Positions 8,253 to 17,270 are shown, counted from the first letter of the stretch. The stretch: DNA of 64,000 nucleotides from Halobaculum sp. MBLA0143 (GCF_041361465.1 NZ_JBGKAC010000001.1:2356001-2420000), one strand, 5' to 3'. Notes: a model not told the origin generated them from the letters alone. Numbers and translations: made by a program.

Positions 8253-10196
8253 ATGAGCGATATCAGCGTGACGCTCCCGGACGGCTCGTCGTTGTCCGTG
8301 TCGGAGGGGGCGTCGCTGGAGGACGTCGCCTACGAGATCGGCCCAGGGTTGGGCGACGACACGGTCGCGGGCAAGATCGACGGCGAACTCGTCGACAAGG
8401 CGACGCCGGTCCACGACGGCGCCGCAGTCGAGATCGTCACCGACCAGTCCGACGAGTACCTCGACGTGTTGCGCCACACCGCCGCCCACGTGTTCGCGCA
8501 GGCACTGCAACGACTCCGCCCGGAGGCCAAACTCGCCATCGGCCCGTCGACGGACGACGGCTTCTACTACGACGTGTCCGGAGTGGATCTGGACGAGTCC
8601 GACCTAGAGGAGATCAGAGCGGAGATGGAGGAGATTCTGGCGGCCGACTACGACCTCGTCCGCGAGGAACGCTCCCGAGAGGCGGCGTTCGAGGCGTACG
8701 ACGACAACCGGTTCAAACGAGAGATCCTGGACGACGAGGCCGCCGGCGAGGATCCCGTCTCCTTCTACGTCCAGGACGGCTGGGAGGACCTCTGTCAGGG
8801 GCCACACGTCGACTCTACCGGGAAGATCGGCGCGGTCGAACTGCTCCAGATCTCGACCGCCTACTGGCGGGGCGACGAGGACAACGAGACGCTGACGCGG
8901 GTGTACGGGACCGCCTTCGAGTCCGAGTCCGACTTGGAGGACTTCCTCGAACGCCGCGAGGAGGCGAAGGAACGCGACCACCGCCGGATCGGCTCCGAGA
9001 TGGACCTCTTCTCCGTCCCGGACCACTCCCCCGGCTGCGTCCACTTCCACCCCGCGGGAATGACGATCCGCCGGGAACTGGAGGAGTACGTCCGCGAGAA
9101 GAACGAGGAACTGGGCTACGAGGAGGTGTGGACGCCGGAGCTCAACAAGGCCGAACTGTGGAAGCCCACCGGTCACTACGACGCCTTCAAGGAGGAAGGC
9201 GAGATGTTCGCCTGGGAGCAGGACGACACGGAGTACGGCCTCAAGCCGATGAACTGCGCGAACCACGCGCACGTGTACGGCGACGAGCGTCACTCCTACC
9301 GTGACCTCCCGCTGCGGTTCGCCGAGTTCGGCACCTGCTACCGCAACGAGCAGTCCGGCGAACTCTCCGGGATGCTCCGCGTGCGCGGATTCACGCAGGA
9401 CGACGGGCACGCGTTCCTCCGCGAGGACCAACTGGAAGAGGAGCTTCTCGCGCACGTCCGCGTGATCGAGGACTTGTACGAGACCTTCGGCTTCGACGTG
9501 GAGTACGTTCTGGAGACGAAGGGTGACGACGCCATCGGCTCCGACGACATCTGGGAGACCGCCACGGACGCGCTCCGGAACGCCCTGGAGACGGAGGACC
9601 TCGACTACGAGGTCGAAGAGGGTGAGGCGGCGTTCTACGGCCCGAAGATCGGCGTCAACGCTATCGACGCGCTGGGGCGGTCGTGGACCATCGGCACCGT
9701 CCAGGTGGACTTCAACATCCCCGAACGGCTCGACCTGGCGTACGTCGGCGAGGACAACGAGGAGCACCGCCCCGTCACCATCCACCGGGCGCTGCTGGGC
9801 TCGTTCGAGCGGTTCATGGGCGTCCTGATCGAGCACTTCAAAGGGAACTTCCCGACCTGGCTCGCCCCCGAACAGGTGCGCGTGCTCCCCATCTCCGACG
9901 ACCAGCTCGACTACGCCGAGTCCGTCGCCGCCGAACTCGACGACGCCGGCTTCCGCGTCGAGGTGGAGGACCGCGACATGACCGTGGGTCGGAAGATTCG
10001 CGCCGGTCACGACGACCGCGTCCCGTACATGCTGATCGTCGGCAGCGACGAGGCCGACGCCGAGACCGTCTCCGTCCGCGACCGCCAGGAGCGCGAGGCC
10101 AACGACGTGGAGCTGAGTGCGTTCCTCGACCACCTCCAGACGGAACGCGAACAGAAGTCGACGGAGCCGTACTTCGTGCCCGTCCAGAAGCACTGA
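8253..10196 (+). CDS. thrS: Threonyl-tRNA synthetase
   Basis: This 647-residue class II synthetase charges tRNA-Thr. The domain order is complete and of bacterial/eukaryotic type: TGS domain (1-60), editing domain (about 65-230) with [11 protein letters not shown] and a later Cys-Gly-Pro-His (CQGPHVD), catalytic core (about 240-530) with motif 2 around [25 protein letters not shown] and motif 3 near [14 protein letters not shown], and the anticodon-binding domain (about 540-640). Zinc ligands appear as Cys in KPMNCANH and later His residues. The ATG at 8253 ([11 protein letters not shown]) is chosen because it begins the TGS domain and has a TATA box; the longer frame from 8187 is not needed. 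It is followed by tRNA-Leu on the other strand. Confidence 0.96.
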   Translation: MSDISVTLPDGSSLSVSEGASLEDVAYEIGPGLGDDTVAGKIDGELVDKATPVHDGAAVEIVTDQSDEYLDVLRHTAAHVFAQALQRLRPEAKLAIGPSTDDGFYYDVSGVDLDESDLEEIRAEMEEILAADYDLVREERSREAAFEAYDDNRFKREILDDEAAGEDPVSFYVQDGWEDLCQGPHVDSTGKIGAVELLQISTAYWRGDEDNETLTRVYGTAFESESDLEDFLERREEAKERDHRRIGSEMDLFSVPDHSPGCVHFHPAGMTIRRELEEYVREKNEELGYEEVWTPELNKAELWKPTGHYDAFKEEGEMFAWEQDDTEYGLKPMNCANHAHVYGDERHSYRDLPLRFAEFGTCYRNEQSGELSGMLRVRGFTQDDGHAFLREDQLEEELLAHVRVIEDLYETFGFDVEYVLETKGDDAIGSDDIWETATDALRNALETEDLDYEVEEGEAAFYGPKIGVNAIDALGRSWTIGTVQVDFNIPERLDLAYVGEDNEEHRPVTIHRALLGSFERFMGVLIEHFKGNFPTWLAPEQVRVLPISDDQLDYAESVAAELDDAGFRVEVEDRDMTVGRKIRAGHDDRVPYMLIVGSDEADAETVSVRDRQEREANDVELSAFLDHLQTEREQKSTEPYFVPVQKH

Positions 10197-10327
10197 GTCC
10201 GGTCCACGGTCGTCTCTCACTACGACCGCGACGGTGGTGTTGTGTGGTGTGACTCGGAGTCGAGGGAGAGAGTCGAGCGAGCGACTTCGCCCGTGGCTCC
10301 CCGTTCACTTCGTTCACTCGGAGAAAC

Positions 10328-10412
10328 TGCGTGGGACCGGATTTGAACCGGCGGACCTCTACAGGACAGCGCCCTCAACGCTGCGCCGTTGGCCTAGCTT
10401 GGCTACCCACGC
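10328..10412 (-). tRNA. tRNA-Leu (anticodon GAG)
   Basis: This is an 85-base class II tRNA. The acceptor GCGTGGG pairs fully with CCCACGC, with A as discriminator. The anticodon arm is CAGCG, loop TTGAGGG, CGCTG, giving GAG for CTC codons. A long variable arm (TCCTGTAGAGGT) is present, as expected for leucine. A minus-strand TATA-like CCATTTATC lies at about 10447-10455, some 35-43 bases upstream. Confidence 0.93.
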
Positions 10413-10492
10413 GCACCATGACGACACCCGATCGTTCTCCGGTGAGAGATAAATGGCTTTCCATCTTCGCCGTCGTCTGGTGGTTCGCCACG

Positions 10493-10840
10493 CTAGTAGT
10501 CGTGGAACACCCGCCCGCAGTCCCGACACTTGATCTGATTCTTCGAGAAGAAGCCCCCACTCTTGACGACGGGTCCACGACAGTCCGGACACACCCCGAC
10601 CCCGTCGTTGTCCGCGAGGCGAGCAGAGAGGTCCATCACCATGTCGTTCAGTTCGTCGATCTGCTCCTGCTGCTGTTCGACGGTTTCCTCCAACTCCGCC
10701 GCCACGTCCTCGTACTCTGCGGCGGCCTCCAAGTCGACGACTGCCGCCTCCTCGGTGACGGACTCCGTCTCCGCCTCGGCTGCCTCCGTCTCCTCGGCCT
10801 CGGCGGTCTCCGTCGCCTCGTCCGCAGTGCTGTCTGCCAT
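10493..10840 (-). CDS. Acidic coiled-coil protein with C-terminal zinc ribbon
   Basis: This 115-residue protein has three parts: a very acidic Ala/Glu/Thr low-complexity N-terminus (1-40), a coiled coil rich in Glu and Gln (about 40-75, ELEETVEQQQEQIDELND) and a C-terminal zinc ribbon with CPDCRGP and CRDCGRVFHDY spaced as two CxxC pairs. The function is unknown; small haloarchaeal zinc-ribbon proteins are often regulators or RNA/DNA-binding adaptors. An AT-rich AAATTG element about 25-30 bases upstream (around 10868) on the minus strand could be its TATA box. It is divergent to the bacteriorhodopsin region about 500 bases away, so a link to bop control is possible but unproven. Confidence 0.75.
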   Translation of the reverse strand: MADSTADEATETAEAEETEAAEAETESVTEEAAVVDLEAAAEYEDVAAELEETVEQQQEQIDELNDMVMDLSARLADNDGVGVCPDCRGPVVKSGGFFSKNQIKCRDCGRVFHDY

Positions 10841-11178
10841 ACGGTACCGATAGGTGTGGCAGTCCCTTCAATTTGCCCACTCCACCGACACGGCTGTGTC
10901 GTGAGCGCGCGCGGGCCCGGCCCGGCGGTACCCGGCTCCACTTCGGTGCGCGCGAGCTGCCCGCCCACTGGACGGATAGAGCCCCGACAGTGGACACGCC
11001 GACCGACTGGACGGCATCGACTGGGACGGCGACCCCGTCGAACCCCCGAGGCGACCGTGACAGACGAGACTTTTCTTTCACCGATTCACAAGTGGAAACG
11101 TGCGAACTGAGGCTGGAGACTGGTACAATTTCCGGGGCGAGGTTCACGACAACATCTGTCGTGGTACTGTGTGTCACG
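10841..11178. other. Region upstream of bop with no clear gene
   Basis: These 338 bases lie between the divergent zinc-ribbon gene and the bop region and contain no convincing gene. The part after 11070 is AT-richer. It contains the perfect inverted repeat at 11145-11163 and half of a second one at 11172-11184, both described separately. Confidence 0.5.
11145..11163. promoter_or_regulatory. Perfect inverted repeat, possible operator
   Basis: CACGACA, a 5-base spacer ACATC, then TGTCGTG makes a perfect 7-bp inverted repeat. It sits about 28 bases upstream of the TATA-like TTATATTT at 11191 and about 170 bases upstream of the bacteriorhodopsin start. A regulator-binding role is inferred from position and symmetry only. 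Confidence 0.4.
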
Positions 11179-11198
11179 ATGACAGATGAGTTATATTT
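11172..11198 (+). promoter_or_regulatory. Second inverted repeat and distal TATA box
   Basis: TGTCA-CGA-TGACA (11172-11184) is a second perfect inverted repeat, followed at once by GTTATATTT (TATA box, 11190-11198). A transcript starting about 25 bases after it (near 11220) would carry a leader of roughly 115 bases before bop. Confidence 0.4.
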
Positions 11199-11328
11199 GA
11201 TAGGCGCTGACACCACGGACGGCCGGGAGAGCCACGCAACGGGCGCTCCGGAGGAAGTCGGAAGCTACCGCCCCAAAGACATAACAAGGGAGTTAGGGTT
11301 TAAGTGGGAGGAACCCCATGGATCCTGA
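11179..11328 (+). CDS. Possible small upstream ORF of bop
   Basis: This is a 49-codon frame from ATG 11179 ending 6 bases before the bop start codon. The product would be acidic at the N-terminus and end RELGFKWEEPHGS. Against it: a TATA box and half an inverted repeat lie inside its first 20 bases, so a transcript from that TATA box would lack this start. No family is recognised. It is reported only because it fills the bop upstream region and could act as a leader peptide or a bop-linked small protein. Confidence 0.25.
   Translation: MTDELYLIGADTTDGRESHATGAPEEVGSYRPKDITRELGFKWEEPHGS
11299..11304 (+). promoter_or_regulatory. Proximal TATA box of bop with UAS-like element
   Basis: TTTAAG at 11299-11304 lies about 31-36 bases before the bop ATG and would start transcription a few bases before it, as in Halobacterium bop, whose leader is 2 bases. 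Directly upstream, AGTTAGG (11291-11297) resembles the 3' half of the Bat-responsive bop UAS (TTnGG core); the 5' half matches poorly. Confidence 0.4.
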
Positions 11329-11334
11329 TGTACC

Positions 11335-12117
11335 ATGTCGCTAGCTGTTGAGGCTGGAGCACTCCTCCAGCAGAGTCCGCTCGCTCGGCCAGAGTCGATC
11401 TGGCTCGGAATTGGCTTCGTGGCGATGCTCCTCGGCACCTTCTACTTCATCGCGAAGGGCTGGGGAGTCACCGACCCGGAGCAGCAGGAGTACTACATTC
11501 TGACCATCATGGTGCCCGCGATTGCCGCGGCATCCTACCTGTCGATGTTCCTCGGCTTCGGTTACTCGACAGTGGAGGTCGCAGGCTTCCCGGAAGCCCT
11601 GCGCATCTACTGGGCACGCTACGCTGACTGGCTGTTCACCACGCCGCTCCTGCTGCTGGACCTGGCCCTGCTCGCCGACGCAGACCGGAACACGATCTAC
11701 GCGCTGGTCCTGACGGACGCGTTCATGATCGTCACCGGTCTGGTCGGCGCCCTGGAGAACAACGCCTTCACCTACCGGTACATCTGGTGGACCGTGAGCA
11801 CGATCTCGTTCGTGTTCCTCCTGTACATGCTGTACGGGACCCTCACGTCGAAGGTCGCGGAACTCGACGACGAGACCCAGTCCACCTTCACGACGTTGCG
11901 TAACATCACGTTGGTGTTGTGGACGGCGTATCCCATCGTGTGGATCGTCGGTACGGAGGGTGCCGGCATCGTGCCGCTCGGCATCGAGACCCTCCTGTAC
12001 GCAGTGCTGGACGTGACCGCCAAGGTCGGGTTCGGGTTCATCCTGCTCCGCAGCCGCGCCATCGTCGGCGACTCCTCGGCTCCGACGCCGTCGGCCGACG
12101 AGCAGGCTGCAGACTGA
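11335..12117 (+). CDS. bop: Bacteriorhodopsin/archaerhodopsin-type light-driven proton pump
   Basis: This 260-residue seven-helix retinal protein pumps protons out of the cell in light. The key bacteriorhodopsin residues are all present: helix [16 protein letters not shown] carries the proton acceptor (Asp85 equivalent) and donor (Asp96 equivalent); GTEG and IET carry the release-group glutamates (194 and 204 equivalents); [10 protein letters not shown] carries the counter-ion Asp212 and the retinal Lys216 equivalents. This is therefore an outward proton pump, not a halorhodopsin (which has Thr in place of Asp85) or a sensory rhodopsin. The N-terminus is short and archaerhodopsin-like. The ATG at 11335 fits a nearly leaderless transcript. 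A T-rich terminator follows at 12150. No bat, brp or crtB1 homologue is in the window. Confidence 0.97.
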   Translation: MSLAVEAGALLQQSPLARPESIWLGIGFVAMLLGTFYFIAKGWGVTDPEQQEYYILTIMVPAIAAASYLSMFLGFGYSTVEVAGFPEALRIYWARYADWLFTTPLLLLDLALLADADRNTIYALVLTDAFMIVTGLVGALENNAFTYRYIWWTVSTISFVFLLYMLYGTLTSKVAELDDETQSTFTTLRNITLVLWTAYPIVWIVGTEGAGIVPLGIETLLYAVLDVTAKVGFGFILLRSRAIVGDSSAPTPSADEQAAD

Positions 12118-12131
12118 GACGCACGACAGAC

Positions 12132-12157
12132 AACCGACGCGAATCGGTCTTTTTTCT
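12132..12157 (+). terminator. Transcription terminator after bop
   Basis: A short CCGA/TCGG stem (about 12134-12147) is followed by the T run TCTTTTTTCT (12148-12157), 15-40 bases after the bop stop. Confidence 0.5.
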
Positions 12158-12250
12158 ACGCGAAAGACGTAGGCCGCCGGCGACCGGAGTGTCCGCCGTG
12201 ACCAGAGGACCGATAACCGACAACCACGACATACTGACGGAGGACAAGAC

Positions 12251-12484
12251 GTGAGCTTCGACGACCCGAAGACGGCAGAGGAGGATCTCGACGTGCAGAC
12301 ACTGAACAGACTCGCGGTCGTCGGACTGATCGGGTCGTTCTTCGTCGCCCTGGCCGGGCTGTTCGCCATCCCGGCCGCGACCGCGATCGGGTTCAGCTCC
12401 CGGAACGCGTTCTGGGTGGTGCTCGTGATCGAGTTCGTCGCCGCGCTGGGCGTCGGCATCTCTGCCCGGAACCTGTACGACTAG
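12251..12484 (+). CDS. Small two-helix membrane protein
   Basis: This 77-residue protein starts at GTG 12251. A charged N-terminal stretch of about 22 residues is followed by two hydrophobic helices (about 23-45 and 52-72) with a short polar turn containing FSSRN. The function is unknown. It lies 134 bases after bop on the same strand but beyond the T-rich terminator, so it probably has its own promoter (GATAACC at about 12212). It is convergent with the AAA ATPase gene, sharing 4 bases. Confidence 0.7.
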   Translation: MSFDDPKTAEEDLDVQTLNRLAVVGLIGSFFVALAGLFAIPAATAIGFSSRNAFWVVLVIEFVAALGVGISARNLYD

Positions 12485-14643
12485 CGGTCTCGGGAACGCC
12501 CGACCACGTCTTCCACGACCGCCTCGTAGTTGGCCAGCGTCTCTTCCGTCAGCGACGGCCCGACCCGGCGCAACGCCCGGTCGAACTCCGCGGGACCGAC
12601 GGTGAGGCCGTCCAACCGCCGCGGGTCGACGCTGCCGGCTGCGGCCGGGCCGTCGGCGTCGAGCAGGTCCTCTAACGCGAGCAACGACGCCTCCCGCACC
12701 ACCGCCTCGATGTCGCTCCCGGTGTACCCCTCCGTCTGGGCGGCGAGTTCGTCGTAGTCGACCCCCTCTACCGGGCGGTCGCGTGTGTGAACCCGGAAGA
12801 TCGCCCGACGCGCCTCCTCGTCGGGCACCGGCACCTCGACGAGTCTGTCCAGTCGGCCGGGGCGCAACAGTGCGGGGTCGAGCCGATCCGGTCGGTTCGT
12901 CGCCGCCACGACGGTGATTCCGCCACGAGAGACGAGTCCGTCCAGCTCCGTCAACAGCTGTGAGACGACGCGTTCCGGCGCCGACGCCTCCGTGTCCTGC
13001 GTGCGGGCGGGCGCCAGTGAGTCCATCTCGTCGAAGAACACGACCGCCGGGGCGTTCGCCCGCGCCCGCTCGAACAGCTCTCGGACGGCTCGCTCCGACT
13101 CGCCGACGTACTTGTCCAACAGCTCCGGCCCGTCCACCGGGACGAAGTTGGCGTCCGTCGTCGCCGCGACCGCACGCGCCAACAGCGTCTTGCCGGTTCC
13201 CGGCGGGCCGTACAGCAGGACGCCGGTCGGCGCGTCGATGTCGAGCCGTTCGAACGCCTCCGGGTGCCGCAACGGCCACTCGACGGAGCGTGTCAGCTCT
13301 CGCTTCGGTCCGGCGAGCCCGCCGACGTCGTCGAACGAGACGTCCGGCCGCTCGACGGACGCTCCGCGCAGGGCGCTGGGGTCCGTCGCCCGGAGCGCAC
13401 TCTCGAAGTCGGCAGCCGACACGGCCGGCGTGGCGGAGTCGTCGCCCGTCTCCAGCGCGCGGTCGACTGCCGCCTCCAGTGCGTGCGACCACAGCCCACG
13501 GAGGTCGGCGGCGGTGTAGCCGAACGCCCGCCCCCCGACGGCCCCGGGGTCGGCGTCGTCTGCGAGCCGACCGCCTCGGGCGAGCGCGGTCAGGATCGCC
13601 GCGCGGTCCTCCCGGTCTGGGGGTGTCACCTCGACGACCCGAGACAGCCTGTCGCCGCGTCGGAGCCCGTCCGGCACCTCCTCGGCGGCGCTCGCTTCGC
13701 CGACGACCACCACGTCGTCCATCCCACGGAGTCGGTCGACGGCGGCCGCGATCCGGGCGAGCCGGCCGGCACCCGTCCGGCCCCCCTCACCCAGTCGGTC
13801 GAGGTCGTCTAGGTGGACGACCGCTCGGGGCGCGCGGCCGGCGGCCACCCGGAGGTCCTCCAACAGCTCTGCCAGTGTCTCGTCGCCGGCCGACTGGAGT
13901 CGGCCGGGGTCGGGGGCGACGAGTGTGGCGTCCGCCTGCCAGGCGGCGTGTCGGAGGAGGTGGCTCTTGCCGACGCCCGCCGGACCGACCAAGAGGACGC
14001 CGTTACCGGGGCGCGCGCCGGCGGCGTCGTAGGCGTCGCCGGCGGTCAGCGGGCGCACCACCGCCCGTTCGAGCGTCGCTCTGGCCTCGTCGTACCCGCC
14101 GACGTCGTCGGTCGGGACGTGCGGGACGCGGTGGTCGGCCTCGACCGCGGACGCCGGCCCGGCGACGAGGTCGATCTCCGTCTCGGCGGTGACGTACACC
14201 GGGCCGTCCGGCGACACGGCGGTGACACGCACCGGCACGTCCAGCGCGCCTTTGAACAACGAGACGCCGATCCGGTCGCCGGCGACGAGCGGCGTGCCGG
14301 CCGCGGCCCGCCGGACGGCCTCCTCGCCGCCCCGGATCGACAGGTCCGGCACCGGCGCGAACCGGAGGCTCGTCGCCGGACGGGGGTCGACCGCCTCCAA
14401 CGAGATCGTGTCGCCGACCGAGACACCCGCGCCGTCGGCCACCCGCTCGTCCACGACGAGACTCCGGGCGGCCAGATCGTCGTCGACGGCGACCGTCGCC
14501 GCCGTCTCCGTGTCCCCCCTGACGAGGACCGGCGTCTCGTCGGCCAACCCGGCATCGCGGGCGTCCGACGCGGCTAGCCGAACCAGTCTGTCACCCGCCG
14601 ACGAGATGCCGACGACTGTTCCGGTGTGGTCTGTCGCGGTCAT
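12481..14643 (-). CDS. Cdc48/p97-type AAA ATPase with atypical first ATPase domain
   Basis: This 720-residue protein has the Cdc48 plan: an N-terminal double-psi barrel and four-stranded domain (about 1-170), first AAA domain D1 (about 180-400) and second AAA domain D2 (about 435-690). D2 is canonical: GPPGTGKT at 479-486, Walker B FFDE near 537-539, sensor-1 Asn in ATNRPD and arginine fingers in LLRPGRLDR. D1 keeps Walker A (GPAGVGKS, 220-227), but its Walker B ends HLDD instead of DE and the usual sensor-1 Asn is replaced (GEAS). D1 may therefore bind ATP but hydrolyse it poorly. Archaeal Cdc48 proteins unfold substrates for the proteasome. It overlaps the upstream small membrane protein gene by 4 bases, implying a joint role. 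Confidence 0.9.
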   Translation of the reverse strand: MTATDHTGTVVGISSAGDRLVRLAASDARDAGLADETPVLVRGDTETAATVAVDDDLAARSLVVDERVADGAGVSVGDTISLEAVDPRPATSLRFAPVPDLSIRGGEEAVRRAAAGTPLVAGDRIGVSLFKGALDVPVRVTAVSPDGPVYVTAETEIDLVAGPASAVEADHRVPHVPTDDVGGYDEARATLERAVVRPLTAGDAYDAAGARPGNGVLLVGPAGVGKSHLLRHAAWQADATLVAPDPGRLQSAGDETLAELLEDLRVAAGRAPRAVVHLDDLDRLGEGGRTGAGRLARIAAAVDRLRGMDDVVVVGEASAAEEVPDGLRRGDRLSRVVEVTPPDREDRAAILTALARGGRLADDADPGAVGGRAFGYTAADLRGLWSHALEAAVDRALETGDDSATPAVSAADFESALRATDPSALRGASVERPDVSFDDVGGLAGPKRELTRSVEWPLRHPEAFERLDIDAPTGVLLYGPPGTGKTLLARAVAATTDANFVPVDGPELLDKYVGESERAVRELFERARANAPAVVFFDEMDSLAPARTQDTEASAPERVVSQLLTELDGLVSRGGITVVAATNRPDRLDPALLRPGRLDRLVEVPVPDEEARRAIFRVHTRDRPVEGVDYDELAAQTEGYTGSDIEAVVREASLLALEDLLDADGPAAAGSVDPRRLDGLTVGPAEFDRALRRVGPSLTEETLANYEAVVEDVVGRSRDR

Positions 14644-14849
14644 TCACTCCGGGAGACGATTCGGCCAGCCGAGCGACCAACGACCATGATCATCGCACCG
14701 ATCGTCGCCAACAGACCGCCCTGGACGAGATTCTGCCCGGCAGCGAGAACACCGACACCGATCAACCCGAGCGCGATGGCGGCGTGGAGTCCGAACACTG
14801 CGAGGCCGCCGAAGTCGTCGATACCGAAGATGATCCCATCAGTCGACAT
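14640..14849 (-). CDS. Small two-helix membrane protein upstream of the AAA ATPase
   Basis: This 69-residue protein starts at ATG 14849 (MSTDGIIFGIDDFGG). Two hydrophobic stretches (about 16-37 and 41-60) rich in Gly and Ala span the membrane, ending in a short basic tail. The stop overlaps the start of the Cdc48-type gene by 4 bases (ATGA), so both are made from one transcript. The function is unknown; it might anchor or regulate the ATPase at the membrane. The upstream extension to 14912 is not supported. Confidence 0.72.
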   Translation of the reverse strand: MSTDGIIFGIDDFGGLAVFGLHAAIALGLIGVGVLAAGQNLVQGGLLATIGAMIMVVGRSAGRIVSRSE

Positions 14850-14990
14850 ACAGGCTGCTAGGGGTGGTGGGTAGAAGAATGCCACCCTGTCCACGGCAGA
14901 GTCGGGCCACACTCGTCGCGGGCCACTCGCCGGGCGTCACTCGCGGCTCGGTCACAAGAGGCAAACCCTCGCCAGTCGAACGGAGTCTCA

Positions 14991-15401
14991 GTGGTCTCGA
15001 TCGGCTCGTCCAGCCCGCGCGAGCTGTTCACCGTCGTCGCCGTGACCGGAATCGCCGTCGCGCTCGTGGCCGCGCCAGTGTTGGTGTACACCGCGGAGAC
15101 GACCGTCGTCGTCGACGGCGTCGGGGAGTCGAGCGTGTTCACCGGTGTCGACGACGACGTCGACCGGTCGCTCCTGGGGCAGCCGATAGTGACGGTGAAC
15201 GTCACCGCCGGACGGGTGTCGCGCGTCACGACGACGACTCGGACCGGGACGGCCTTGGCGTCCGTCCGGGTGGATCCGACACAGACCAGCGTCCAGGTAG
15301 GGTGTGAGCCGGGGCGGACCTGTGTCGTTCGGGCACACGCCACGAACGGGACGACGATCGACACCGTGACCGTGACGCTGACCCGCGAGGGGCCGCTGTG
15401 A
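14991..15401 (+). CDS. Membrane-anchored extracellular protein, unknown function
   Basis: This is a 136-residue protein with one N-terminal membrane segment (about residues 12-33) and then a Thr/Val-rich beta domain of about 100 residues with two cysteines (GCEPGRTC) able to form a disulfide. It is probably exposed outside the cell. The GTG at 14991 is used; no other start gives the membrane segment. It ends 45 bases before the Agl23-like gene on the same strand, so a shared operon linked to the cell surface is plausible. Confidence 0.65.
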   Translation: MVSIGSSSPRELFTVVAVTGIAVALVAAPVLVYTAETTVVVDGVGESSVFTGVDDDVDRSLLGQPIVTVNVTAGRVSRVTTTTRTGTALASVRVDPTQTSVQVGCEPGRTCVVRAHATNGTTIDTVTVTLTREGPL

Positions 15402-15446
15402 GCCGGCAGACGACAGTTACTTGATCGGCCCACCAGAGGAATCGGT

Positions 15447-17270
15447 ATGTCGAGTCGGTTCGAGACCGTCCGGGTGCGGATCGACGCCGGGGTGACCGCG
15501 TTCGGTCGACTCACCGGGCTCCCTCCGGTCGTGGCCGCGGTGGCCGCGCTCACGACCCTCGCGCTCGTCTTACGACTGTTCGCCCTCGGCGACCGTGTCG
15601 CCCACTTCGACGAGGGGCGGGTCGCCTACTGGACCGTCCGCTACGCCGAGACCGGGTCGTTCCACTACCGCTACATCATCCACGGCCCGTTCGTCCAACA
15701 CGTCAACCGGGTCGTGTTCCAGGTGTTGGGCCGCAACGACGCGACGATGCGAGCGGTCGTCGCCGTGCTCGGCGGGCTGCTCCCGGCGAGCGTCCTCCTG
15801 GTTCGCCACCGGCTCCGTCCGGTCGAGACCGTCCTGGCGGCCGGCTTCCTCGCCGTCAACCCGGTGTTGTTGTACTACTCCCGGTTCTTCCGCAGCACCG
15901 TCCTGGTGGCCGCGTTCATGTTCGTCTCGTTGCTGTGGCTCGTCCGGGCGATCGACTTCGGCCGTCCCCGGGCCGTCCACGCCGCCGCCCTGTTCGCCGC
16001 CTTGGGCTTCGCCGCCAAGGAGAACGCCGTCGTCTACGTGCTCTGTTACGCCGGGGCTGGAGGGCTCCTCCTGGACTACGCTCTGATGGACCCCGTACGC
16101 CACGAACGGGGCACCGACGCCGTTCGCGCCCGGCTCGCGGCCGCCAGACGACTCCTGACCGACCCGGCCGGGCGGCGACGGCTGGGTTACTGGGTCGGCC
16201 ACACCGTGCTCGCTGTCGGGTTGTTCGCGGCCGTGACGTTGTTCGTCTTCGCCCCGCGTGACCCCAACGGGCTCGGACTGTGGTCGAGTCTGGCGAGCCC
16301 AGGGCGACTGCCGGCGCTCGTGGACGCGACAGTCGCCGACGTCCGCCGCGGGATGGAGTACTGGTTCGGGCACAGCGCCTCCACGAAGTGTTACGAGGAC
16401 TCGCTGATCGCGGGCTACGTCTGTTTCCTCGAACGTGCACTCGGCGTGCTGTGGCAGTACGCGCTGCCGCTCGTCGCCGCCGCCGTCGTCGGCTTCCTCG
16501 CCGAGCGGTACGCGACGGCCCGACCGCGGCCGCTCGTGATGTTGGCGAGCTACTGGGGATTCGTCAGCGTGCTGGGCTACCCGCTCGGGACGGACATCTT
16601 CGGGGCCTGGATCACGGTCAACGCCCTGGTGCCGCTGACGATCCCCGCCGCGGTCGGACTCGGGCTCGTCGTCCGTCGGGGGTACGACGCGCTGCCGGCC
16701 GACCCGGTCCGGACGGCCGTCGCCGGCGTGGTCGTAGTCGCGGTCGTCGCACAGGTCGCCGTCACGGGCGGCGCGGCGGTGTACGCCAACCCGGCCGCGG
16801 ACTCGAACGAACTCGTCCAGTACGCACAGCCGACGGACGACTTCCGGCCGGCGGTCCGCGACCTGGCGACGGTCGCACCGACGAACGAGGGGACGGACGT
16901 GTTGTTCTACGGGAGCGAACTCGTCGTCGAAGGCGAGGGCGGCGGGCCGATCCCGGAGTGTACGGTGATGGTGAAGACGCTCCCGCTCCACTGGTACCTC
17001 CAGGTCGCCAGGGCAGACGGCGACTGTGCGCGCGACCAGACGGCGTTGGACCGGGCGCTGGCCGACGACCCGCCGCCGGTCGTGATCGTCCACGAACAAC
17101 GGGCCGAGAGGGTCGCACGCCGACTCCCGGGGTACGAGTCGGAGACGTACCGACTCCGGACGGTCGCCCGCCCGGTGACGTTCTTCGTCGACCGTGAGGC
17201 CGTGACTGCGGCCGCGACGGACCGTGCTCCGCCGGCTCGGCTCCGCGCGGTGCGTGCGACCGACTTTTGA
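15447..17270 (+). CDS. Agl23-type membrane glycosyltransferase-like protein (TIGR03663 family)
   Basis: This 607-residue integral membrane protein has about 10-12 helices and resembles the ArnT/PMT-like GT-C superfamily. An acidic first-loop motif, HFDEGRVAYWTVRYAETG (about 52-70), matches the flippase-associated Agl23/TIGR03663 family. A later FAAKENAV and a C-terminal extracellular domain (about 440-600) follow. In haloarchaea the family is linked to the flipping of dolichol-linked sugars for surface glycosylation. The acid pair in loop 1 is the expected catalytic or sugar-lipid site of GT-C enzymes. No other agl genes are next to it. Family membership is fairly sure; the function is inferred. 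Confidence 0.82.
   Translation: MSSRFETVRVRIDAGVTAFGRLTGLPPVVAAVAALTTLALVLRLFALGDRVAHFDEGRVAYWTVRYAETGSFHYRYIIHGPFVQHVNRVVFQVLGRNDATMRAVVAVLGGLLPASVLLVRHRLRPVETVLAAGFLAVNPVLLYYSRFFRSTVLVAAFMFVSLLWLVRAIDFGRPRAVHAAALFAALGFAAKENAVVYVLCYAGAGGLLLDYALMDPVRHERGTDAVRARLAAARRLLTDPAGRRRLGYWVGHTVLAVGLFAAVTLFVFAPRDPNGLGLWSSLASPGRLPALVDATVADVRRGMEYWFGHSASTKCYEDSLIAGYVCFLERALGVLWQYALPLVAAAVVGFLAERYATARPRPLVMLASYWGFVSVLGYPLGTDIFGAWITVNALVPLTIPAAVGLGLVVRRGYDALPADPVRTAVAGVVVVAVVAQVAVTGGAAVYANPAADSNELVQYAQPTDDFRPAVRDLATVAPTNEGTDVLFYGSELVVEGEGGGPIPECTVMVKTLPLHWYLQVARADGDCARDQTALDRALADDPPPVVIVHEQRAERVARRLPGYESETYRLRTVARPVTFFVDREAVTAAATDRAPPARLRAVRATDF

Noticed and set aside
8604-10220. A 538-codon frame antisense to thrS
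   Set aside because: thrS is certain on the other strand; the antisense product is Val/Arg/Gly-rich low-complexity sequence with no motif.
11335-12117. Halorhodopsin or sensory rhodopsin identity for the seven-helix protein
   Set aside because: The Asp85, Asp96, Glu194 and Glu204 equivalents are all present, which fits an outward proton pump.
15570-17099. A 509-codon frame antisense to the Agl23-like gene
   Set aside because: Composition is that of a shadow frame (Arg, Asp, Gln, Glu blocks without hydrophobic pattern) over a clear membrane protein gene.
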